Shown piece after piece: positions 55,167 through 64,000 of a stretch of 64,000 bases of DNA (its first letter is position 1; the number at the start of each line of letters is the position of its first letter). The translations under genes and the position numbers were made by a program. Below the pieces are notes generated by a model. That model ran no database searches and had not been told where the DNA came from. It was given only the letters and a program-made list of their open reading frames with translations. Source of the DNA: Brasenia schreberi. Its lineage: Eukaryota > Streptophyta > Magnoliopsida > Nymphaeales > Cabombaceae. The stretch is from contig JAYKKT010000079.1 of the NCBI GenBank assembly GCA_036023115.1, positions 11,709,501 through 11,773,500 of the forward strand. Reading direction: 5' to 3'.

Positions 55167-58036
55167 ATGTCAAAATCCAACCCAAGTGAAGTGTCGAGCC
55201 AAGGCTCATGCACATCAAGTTCTCACTCTAGGAGGATTTTCAAAAACAAGATCAAACTAGATGAAATCGAGGACCTGAGAAGGGAATTTGAGGCCAAAAT
55301 CGATGCTCTCAGTCAAGAGGCTGAAGTAGGCGATTCATGTTCATCAAATGATGAACAAAGGCCTAAGAAAAAATCTGAAAAACCTCACAAGCAAAAAGAG
55401 GCCTCCGTAATGGAAGGCAACCAATACCACGAGTCCTTCACACAAAAGGACCGTAAAGCCCTACAGCAGTTGCTGAAAGGGCAGAATAAAGAGAAAAGAA
55501 TCTACGCCGTGTCTGATTTCCTTCCTATGGATTATGAAACAGACAGTGACGATGAAATACCAACTTCCATCGGTATGATGGCATGGGAGACCCTAGGTCT
55601 CACTTGCAGCTTTTCTCGCATCGAGCCCATAAGAAGAAAAAGGACTCGATGAAATGGGTGTATTGGTTCCCTTTATCCCTTAAAGGCACAACTACCAAAT
55701 GGCTGGCTTCCTACGACTTAAGCCAGTTCGCTACTTTTGAAGAGTTAGCGAACTGCTTCATGCAAAGATTTGCACACAATGTAGAAGTCACGCCGACTCT
55801 AAATACCTTAAGGGATACAAAGCAATGCATGAATGAAGACGTACATGCCTTCATTATACGATGGAGGTCACTTTTGGGCCAAGTGCGAGAACCCATCTCC
55901 GAAGGATGCGCAGTAATGCTCATCCTGGATAACTTTAAAAGCGAGTTAAAAACCCTTCTCTCGCTCCATGAGATCTCAACTTTCCATAAGTTGATCAAAA
56001 AGGCATTCCTTTTCGAAACCAACTTAAGAAAAGGGACATACGATCACTTATGGAAAGGAAGTGTCGTTTCTAAAACCCGTTTGGAAAAGCCCATCACTTA
56101 TGGGCTACCCACGATGGACAAAGGGGCAAAGCCCCATAAAATCGCCAATGTCCGGGTGGATCCAGGCATGGCAGGCACTTCCAAAAATTTTGAAAAATTA
56201 GAAAATAAGAGGGAATGCAATTTTCAAAAACCGATTGAAAAATGGGAGTATACTCCGCTGGGGCAACCTGTGTCGGAGGTCCTAGACCTCTTACTTGCCT
56301 AGGGCATGATAGAACTCCCTGAAATCCCCGAAGGAGTCATGTCCAAAGGGGGGTATTTAAACCGATTTTGTAAGTATCATCGGCTGAAAGGCCATGATAC
56401 CAAACGCTGCTTCTCTCTCTTAAATAAAATTGAGAACTTGATAGCAGAAGGTCGGCTCCAGGTCACTGTAGAACCTGAGCCACCTCAAGCTATCTTCAAG
56501 GAACCCTTTCCCAAACACGCCAGTGGCAGTGGGAAAGGAAAGGAGGTATGTACCCTCACCATTTCCAAGGAACTAGCACAAAAGCCAGAACCTGGTCGAC
56601 CTACTTGTGCGCCCATCCTTGTACTATACAAGAGGCCCGCCCAAGTCGTCATTCGGGGACCACCAAAAGTGGAAACCCCGGTAAAACCAGTTTTGAAAAT
56701 CCAAGGTTCTCCTCAGCTCATCCTTAGAGCCAAGTTTAGCGCAAACCCTAGGCTGGTCGTGGGGGAAGTCACTAGATCCGGGAGGATCTATCAACCCCCG
56801 CACCCTCAAGGTGCTCAAAAGGTGGTCAGTGTGCCTGGCCCCTCAAAAGCATGTATCCCTGGTGGTCTGCCAAAAGCAGATAAGGACAAAGTCATCCTAA
56901 ATCCTTATGATTTCGAAAACCACCTTTCAAAGATTCATATTCACATGTCTATCCTAGAGCTTATAAAAACCTCGCCTAGGCATAGACTTGTATTAGAGAA
57001 AATTCTAGAAAGGGCCAAGGTTGATTCGAACATAAGTCCGGAATTCTTGTCTGCCCAAGTGGCTTTATTAGGAGCAAAATCGCCCATCACTTTTTCGGAA
57101 GATGATGTAGATAGACCCTACGAAACCCATAACCAGGCCCTGCATATCGAGGTGGTTCTAAACAACCACTCTCTGGACAGGTGCCTAGTCGATGGTGGAG
57201 GAGGGCTCAACATCCTTCCACTTCATGTGGCGTACAAAATCGGAGTCACCTTGACTTCAGTGAACCCAAGCCCCATCGTTATCACTGGATACGATGGGAA
57301 TGCGTCTAGACCTTTAGGATCCATCGAACTCCCAATGGAAACGGGAGGGATCGAACACACGGGGGTGTTCCATGTCTTTGACATCCACCCCCATTATAAC
57401 CTGTTGCTGGGAAGGCCCTGGATACACAGTTTGTGCGCTGTGCCATCCACCTTCCACAGGTGTGTCAAGATCCCTTTTAGGGACCAGGTCGTAGTGATCC
57501 TAGGTGAGAGTCACCCACAACTTCAAGGGATCATAAATTCCCCTTGTTTATCAAGCTCCCAAGCCCATGAGGCTAACCTGGGGCAAATTATGGTTGAGCC
57601 ACCTCGGCTCGTGTTGAACAACCCTAGGAAGGTTGTATGTGTGAAGGGGCCGCCCAAAGTAGGCCCCCTCCCGACTTTAATCCTCTTAGGAAAACCCAAG
57701 CATTCCCTATTTCCAAAGCCCCTGGACAAGAGGCCATACGAGCCTAATATGGACGATAGCATGTTCCTGGACCACGACTTGTATCCAACTTTTTCAAAAA
57801 ACAAAAAGTCGTGGAACATGTTGTTGAACATGGGCTACACGCCCTACAAGAGTCTAGGGGCGTAGAACCAGGGTCTCCTAGAGCCCATCCTGCCTAGGGC
57901 CAACCCAAGCCGATATGGGATCGGCTATACTCCCCGAATACCGCCGGAGCCACCTCCTGTGACCACCTGGGTCAAGGGTGCCCCGGAGCCTGTCTTAGAA
58001 GAGACCTACGATTTAGACCTCCTATTCCGAGTCTAA
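55167..58036 (+). pseudogene. gag-pro: P4 gag-protease pseudogene, full length
   Basis: From the ATG at 55167 to the TAA at 58034-58036. The one-base deletion near 55562 (DDEIPTSIGMM) is identical to that of P1. TAG at 56300-56302 (CAG in kin, LLAQGM) and TAG at 57863-57865 (CAG). Domains: coiled-coil N-terminus, gag core (KWVYWFPLSLKGT, here TTKWLASY), knuckle CKYHRLKGHDTKRC (about 56369-56410), proline-rich linker with RSGRIYQPPHPQG, protease LVDGGGGLNILP (about 57190). This is the most complete view of the gag-pro layout without insertions or large deletions. Confidence 0.9.
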
Positions 58037-58061
58037 CCCGTAGTGTTTTCCCTTTGTAGGT

Positions 58062-61000
58062 ATAACGGAAGATCCGTTTTTCTAAAAATACTAAAAACAT
58101 TTGAAAAACTTAAAATCAAAAAAATCAAAAAACAAGAAAAACCAAAAACAATGGAAAAGCAAAAACTCGAAAAAAGAGTGCTTTGTATAGTTCCCAAAGT
58201 TCTTGTTTTACAAAAACCCAAAAAAATCGAAAATTTGGAAAATACCAAAAAGATTTTGTACATAGCTGCTCCTGGTAGGACTTTGGCAAAAGAAAAGGAT
58301 TTCGAAAGAAACGTCGTCTGCATAGCCAGACCAAAAATTTCGAAATCACTTGAAAATCCGAGTACAAAACCAAGTCATTTTGAAAACCACGCATCAAGTT
58401 CCCTCGGGTCTATAGCCCACGAGAATGATCAAAGCCCAGAAGTGGATCCCCTTGAGGAAGATCCCACTTCTGAGCTCCCAGAATTTCATAGGATTCTCGA
58501 TTTTGAAAGACCTTCCCAATCAGTAGGAGGAGATTTCATAGAGGTGAACCTAGGGGATGATTCCAATCCCAAAACCATCAAAATAGGCGCATGCTTGCAT
58601 GAAACTGAAAAGTTAGCATTCATTGCATTTCTATAAACCTATTTAGATGTGTTTGCATGGACGTATGAAGACATGCCAGGCATAGATCCCAGCATTGTCG
58701 AGCATCGTCTTCCCTTAGATGCAGTTGTAAAACCCATAAAGCAGAAGCTTAGGAAAATACACCCGAATGTACACACGCAAGTCAAAGAGGGTTTAGAAGA
58801 TCTGCTAAAAGCCGGATTTATAAAATCCATTGCGTATTCTGATTGGTTGTCAAATATCGTTGTGGTTCGAAAAACCAATGGGAAAATTCGAATATGCATC
58901 GATTTCAGAAACCTGAATAAAGCCACTCCAAAGGATAATTATCCTTTACCAAACATAGATTTGATAGTCGATAATACTGCAAATCACGAAATGTTTTCAT
59001 TCATGGATGGCTATTCAGGCTATAATCAAATCAAACTAAGTCCACGAGATTAGGGTAAGACCGCCTTCACAACTCCATGGGGCACGTACTGCTATACAGT
59101 CATGCCCTTTGGTTTGAAAAATGCCGGCGCAACATACCAACGAGCCATGAACACGATCTTCCATGATCAAATTCATGAGCTTGTAGAAGTGTATGTAGAT
59201 GATCTCTTGGCAAAATCCAAAACCCGATGCACCCACATCGAATGTTTACAAAAGATTTTTGAAAGGCTTAGGCTTTACAAAGTAAAGCTAAACCCTCAAA
59301 AATGTGTGTTCGGGGTAGAATCAGGGAAGCTTCTAGGCTTTATGGTGAGCCAAAGGGGAATAGAAGTTGACCCCTCTAAGTGTCGAGCCATCATAGACAT
59401 GGCTCCACCCTCCAATCTCACCCAAATCCGTAGCCTCCAGGGTCGATTACAATCCGTTCGCCGATTCATTTCGAATCTGGCAACTAGATGCGAACCCTTC
59501 AACAAACTGTTGAGGAAGGGTACGAAATTCTTATGGGATGACGAATGCCAAAAGTCCTTCGAGAGACTGAAGGCATACTTGGTTAATCCCCCCGTTTTGA
59601 ATCCTCCAAAGTAGGGAAAACCGCTTTTATTATACATCTCTGTGCATGTAAATGCTTTAGGAGCCCTGTTGGCTCAATACGAGGATGACACCCATAAGGA
59701 GTATGCCATCTACTATATTTCGAAAACTCTCTTGGCTTATGAACGAAATTATCAAGCCATGGAGAAGACGTGCTTGGCCCTAGTCTGGGCCTGCCAGAAG
59801 TTCAGACACTATTTCCTAGATCATGAGATCTGGATAGTGTCCAAGCTTGATCCAATCAAGCACTTGTTCGAAAAACCCATTCTCACGGGTAGATTGGGCA
59901 AATGGCAGCTCCTTCTAATGGAATATGATCTGAAATACCATCACCAGATCTCCATTAAGGGGCAAGCCCTAGCAGATTACGTGGCTGAATTCCCCTTAGA
60001 GGACACATATCCCATTCTTGTTGAAATGCCTGACGAAGGCATATTGCAAAACCATTTTCAAAACCACATTTTGGCAAAATCTTTCGAAAACCAAGTGTGG
60101 AAGATGCACTTCGACGGGGCACGAAACCAACGAGGGGCTGGTGCAGGGGTCACCCTAATCTCCCCTGAAAAGGGCGAGATTCCCATAGCAGTCCGCTTAG
60201 ATTTCGAGTGTTCCAACAACGTAGCTGAGTATGAAGCACTCATACAAGGCTTAAGGATTTCGAAAACTCTAGGGGCATCGTGCATTGAGGTCTTTGGAGA
60301 TTCGCTCCTTGTCATAAACCAAGTTTTAAAAATTTGGCAAGTACGTAATGAGAAACTACTTCCATATCACGAGTTGGCCACTCGATTGATCCAATCCTTC
60401 CAGTCGTGTAAACTCACACACGTAGGAAGAGAGGACAATGGCATCGCCGATGCCCTCTCCTCCTTGGGTTCAGCCCTGAAGGTCGATCCCATTTCAGGGA
60501 CCAGATCTTTGGAAATATGGCATGCGCCCCATCCATCCACACACGACTTGGATATTTGCCAAAACAACCCAGAGTCTATTGAAAAACCCTAGTTCTATGA
60601 CATAAAACAATTTTTAGAAAATGGGGGATTTACCGAGGATGCCACATCCAAAGATAAGGCATTCATTCGTAAGATTTCAACCTGATACACCATTCTGGGT
60701 GGGGTTTTATACAAAAAAAGTTTTATCGGCATTCTGCTTAGGTGTATCGACCTAGAGGAGGCTAGGATAGTAATGCATGAGTTCCACGATGGAGAATGTG
60801 GAGGTCATGTTAATGCCAACATGATGGCAATGAAAATACTTAGAGGGGGCTATTTTTGGTCCACCCTGAAAAAGGATTGTCACGATCATGTTAGGAAGTG
60901 TCATCTGTGTCAAGTGCATGGGCATGCCATTCATATCCCTTCATCTGCATTGCATTCTGTGGTCAGCCCCTGGCCATTTACCATGTGGGCGTTTGACATT

Positions 61001-61836
61001 GTAGGCCCGATTTTTCCAAAGGCCTCGAATGGGCATCGATTTATTTTAGCAACCACAGAGTATTTCTCCAAGTGGGTGGAAGCCATTTCCCTAACGAATG
61101 TAATGAGGCAACATGTGGTGGCTTTCATCCGGAGGAATATCTTGGCTCGATTCGGGGTTCCACGAGACCTTGTGTATATAATGGTACCCCATTCAAGAAC
61201 GAGCGGATGGTTAAGTTGTGCAACACGTATGGCATAACTCACCACTTCTCCTCGCCCTACTACCCTCAAGGCAACGGCCAAGCCGAAGCCAGAAACAAGA
61301 CTCTCATTAGTATTATTGAGAAAACCTTAGAGAAGGGTAGGACGTGGCACGAGAAGCTGGATGAAGCCTTATGGGCTTATAGGACTTCCATCCGGACTCC
61401 CACGAATGCCACACCATTCGAGTTGGTCTATGGCACAAACGCCATTCTTCCCATTCATACTCAACTGCATTCATTCCATACATCCATAGCACTCGACCTC
61501 CCCCTAGAGACGCTTCAGCATGCTAGGATGGCCGAATTAGATTTGCTAGATGAGAGGCGACTCCTTGCCATGGATCATGCTCGTGCATACCGGCAAAGGA
61601 TAGCCCGACATTATAGCAAACACATGAGACCTCGCCACTTTGAAGTGGGAGATCTGGTCTTAAAAACCATCCACCATCGTGGCCCACACCCCTTAGGTAA
61701 GTGGCACCCCAACTGGGATGGACCCTATGTTGTACGAGCAACCACTACGAACAATTCGTATTGGTTGATCGATGTAGAAGGTAGGAATTTAGCAGATCCT
61801 ATCAACATTCAATACTTAAAGAAGTATCATGTGTAG
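58062..61836 (+). pseudogene. pol: P4 pol: RT, two RNase H domains, integrase (decayed)
   Basis: The start codon is ATA where A1 has ATG, and an extra T near 58080 shifts the frame. Stops: TAA 58634-58636 (CGA in P1), TAG 59051-59053 (CAG), TAG 59612-59614 (CAA), TAG 60590-60592 (TGG), TGA near 60682 (CGA). Near 61173-61180 a net one-base loss destroys the second catalytic Asp of integrase (SDNGTPF), and the frame changes. RT YVDD (about 59192) and RNase H 2 (MHFDGARNQRGAGAG, GDSLLV) are intact. The C-terminal integrase with NGQAEARNKT and GDLVLKTIHHRG is open to 61836. Confidence 0.9.
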
Positions 61837-62505
61837 GATCGGGATTAAATTCCATTTTTCGAAAATTTGTAGGGATAGCTGCCCTGAGACATGTGAATAA
61901 GGTGCAAAGGCGAACTCGTGTGACCCTAAGTGAGAGAAATCGCACTTGTGAAAGAGTGGAGTTTTCAAAATCGTGGTTACATTTTAAAATCCTTCTTCTT
62001 ACAAAGAAAGGCCTAGTTCAACATAGCAAGATACTTGCAAGTAGTACGTGCTATTTCTAAATAGGCTGATCTGGAATGGATCGAGTGTAGGCTTGGGATA
62101 ATTCTGCCCCTCTTCTCTCCTATTTCCAAAAGAAAAACAAAGGCCCAAAACAAAAGGGAATTCCCCATTCAAAATCTTTTTCCAAGAGAAAGAAACCATA
62201 ATTTAAAAGAAAAATCGATTCTCTTATAAAAAAGAGGGATTAAAGAAAAAATACTCCCAAAGGGAGACCCTGGATGAAAAAAAGGAAAAAGGGGCCAAAA
62301 AGCTCAAAAAGAGCAGTTTTCTGCCTTCTATGCCTTAAACCACGGGATGCTTCAGAAGGGACCGTGGTATCTCTTTCCCATCCCTGGCTTATCCCAAGCT
62401 AAAGCATGGTTCATTTCGAGGAATCCTAAATTAAAAATAGGATTTACTTACTTGAATTTCATCTTGTTTGAGAATTCGACGTTCCGAGTAAGACGTAGGA
62501 ATTTA
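61837..62505 (+). other. P4 3' untranslated region, cut at duplication joint
   Basis: Matches A1 21927-22600 and stops about 0.5 kb before the polypurine tract would be reached. No recognisable ORF. Confidence 0.78.
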
Positions 62506-62814
62506 ATAGTCGATAGTACTGCAAATCACGAAATGTTTTCGTTTATGGATGGCTATTCAGGCTATAATCAAATCAAACTAAGTCCACAAGATCAGGGTAA
62601 GACCGCCTTCACAACCCCATGGGGCACGTACTGCTATACAGTCATGCCCTTTGTTTTGAAAAATGCCGGCGCAACATACCAACGAGCAATGACCACGATC
62701 TTCCATGATCAAATTCATGAGCTCGTAGAAGTGTATGTAGATGATCTCTTGGCGAAATCCAAAACCCGATGCACTCATATCGAATGTTTACAAAAGATTT
62801 TTGAAAGGCATAGG
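62506..62814 (+). pseudogene. pol: RT fragment, second copy of P1 pol junction
   Basis: About 100 RT codons (FMDGYSGYNQIKL to YVDDLLAKSK to KIFERHR) nearly identical to 50253-50561, including MPFVLKNAG. It ends at the LTR start at the same base. It is a duplicate of a duplicate junction, not an independent insertion. Confidence 0.9.
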
Positions 62815-64000
62815 TGTAAACACCCCGAAATCCCACGAATTTCTCAAAATCCATCTGGTTTTGTAAAAGCAGCCCCAAAGGGCCATTTTTGAGTCTAGAA
62901 ACCCAGGAGCCTTCCAAACAATCCTGTATATATGTTTTAAACTTCATATTTCAAAAATATGTAATATAGCTTTTGAAAACCTGTTAAAACACGTTTTTGA
63001 AACCCCGAAGCGGCTTGGCCCGATCAAGACAGGACCAGGAGAGCTAAGAAGAGCCCGGAACCGGAGCACATGTCGAGTCCGGCGTAGCAACTCTTGTATC
63101 ACATCCATACCCCCAGGATCTCGAACGTCCAAGCCCCTGTTCTTATCAAAATATCATTTGAAGTCAGCTCCGGAAGGTAGAAACGGAGACGGACGACCCA
63201 ACGCAGACGGAGTACTGATGCTGTCAGGCCCCGCACGAATCGTCCGTTTCGAACCCAGCTCGAAGGAGTCAGAGTTCAGTTTGGATTGGATCTGGACCAT
63301 ATATATCCAGATCCCAATCCAAACCCATATGTGGATTTGGATTTGGATTTGGATCCAGAGATCCAATCCAATATCCATATCCATGGCCCACATCACCTTC
63401 TCATAAATGGAGGTGGGGCCCACTTGAAATTCACGTGGGATCATGGGCATGAGAGAGAGTGGGGATGGAAAATATCAAGAGGGTTGTAATTAAGCTTGAC
63501 TTGTGTGTCAAGTTTGGGGTTAATCATGTGGGTTAGCCTAATTGAGTGGGTTTAAGCTTGTAATTAGCCAAAACCTAACCTAGGGCTGCACCAACATGAG
63601 GTGGTTAAGGTCTATGGGCCATGCAAAGGGAGCTCCTTCACCTAAACCTAACCCAAAACACCTAATCCAAGCCTACCCCCCTAATCCACCCCTAATCTGA
63701 GCCTAATCACCTAACCCACTTCCCTAATCCCGGCCTAATCCCAACCTAATCACCTAACCCACTTCCCTAATCCTTCCCTAAACCTAGGTTAATTTCCCTA
63801 AACCTAGCCTAATCACCTAACCTAGCTCACTAAACCTCACCCTAAAACCCAACCACCTAACCTAGCCCTAAACCCCTAAACCACCCCTAGCCCACAATCT
63901 ACCCAAACCCCTAGTTTTCAAAATATCTGGCCCAACCCTTTGCAGCCCACCTTATCTACATACCACCCTACCTAAACCACCTAACCACTACCCCAAGCCC
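62815..64000 (+). repeat. Second copy of P3 LTR, cut by window edge
   Basis: Starts TGTAAACACCCCGAAATCCC; parallels 50562-51747 at a constant offset of 12,253 with about five differences. Includes the GGATTT-rich segment and the CCTAAACC-rich segment up to just before the TATA region. Confidence 0.9.

Larger units (their letters stand above)
50253..62505 (+). repeat. Tandem duplication unit, 12,253 bp (copy 1)
   Basis: Sequence from 50253 (ATAGTCGATAGT) recurs from 62506 at a constant offset of 12,253 to the window end. Over about 1.5 kb I count six base differences by eye (for example near 50274, 50580, 50663, 50917, 51511, 51683). The RT/LTR junction (50562, 62815) and the MPFVLKN change are shared. 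The joint at 62505 links P4 3' untranslated sequence to RT, with ATTT at both partners. Confidence 0.88.
54943..62505 (+). mobile_element. P4: plus-strand element lacking most of 5' LTR and all of 3' LTR
   Basis: Begins with about 80 bp of LTR end, then PBS, complete-length gag-pro and pol, and about 0.67 kb of 3' untranslated region. It breaks at 62505 before the polypurine tract. The left end is a deletion joint with P3 gag; the right end is the tandem-duplication joint. No LTR terminus is present on either side. Confidence 0.88.

Noticed and set aside
1..64000. Host genes, tRNA, rRNA or captured exons
   Set aside because: All long ORFs are gag, protease, RT, RNase H, integrase or LTR shadows; no tRNA-like or rRNA sequence recognised by eye.

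Overview
The window looks like intergenic heterochromatin from a large, repeat-rich seed-plant genome (probably an angiosperm; the species cannot be named from the sequence). I find no host gene, tRNA or rRNA. Almost every base belongs to LTR retrotransposons of one Ty3/gypsy group. The pol proteins carry RT (YVDD), RNase H, a second RNase H-like domain and a DDE integrase. The gag carries a C-x2-H-x4-H-x4-C knuckle. Tandem RNase H domains point to the Tat lineage (Ogre/Retand relatives). LTRs are 3.0-3.5 kb, start TGTAAACACCCC and end TCTACA. The primer-binding site (TGGCACGCCCGGTGGGAC) is not the usual plant initiator-Met one.

Layout. (1) 1-6234: B1, a coding-less element of LTR subfamily B (5' LTR cut by the window edge, 2.1 kb non-coding interior, complete 3' LTR). 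(2) 6235-7372: inverted fragment of a B-type LTR. (3) 7373-13266: A2, a minus-strand gag-pro remnant with PBS and truncated 5' LTR. (4) 13267-26563: A1, a plus-strand element with truncated 5' LTR, gag-pro ORF with two in-frame deletions, decayed pol and full 3' LTR. A1 joins A2 head-to-head, making a large inverted repeat. (5) 26564-50561: P1, an older plus-strand element interrupted at 30788-48252 by A3, a near-complete minus-strand element with 5-bp target duplication CTATC. A3 in turn holds a solo B-type LTR, S1 (41198-44186), with target duplication CCTTG. (6) 50562-54942: P3, inserted in the RT of P1; only its 5' LTR and part of gag remain. (7) 54943-62505: P4, an LTR end plus full-length but decayed gag-pro-pol. 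(8) 62506-64000: start of a second copy of the P1-RT/P3-LTR junction, so about 12.25 kb is tandemly duplicated.

How it works together. Each intact element would make one LTR-driven RNA coding for gag-protease and, after a conserved stop codon and frame change, a pol ORF. Conserved donor-like GTAAGTG sites in the LTRs, an acceptor-like tract just before the gag ATG and another between gag-pro and pol suggest expression through splicing (inference). No copy here is fully coding-competent. Most premature stops are C-to-T type changes, as expected of methylated, silenced repeats. Inferred order of events: P1 first; then A1, A3 and P3 into P1; the parent of S1 into A3, followed by reduction to a solo LTR; finally the P3/P4 deletion join and the tandem duplication.
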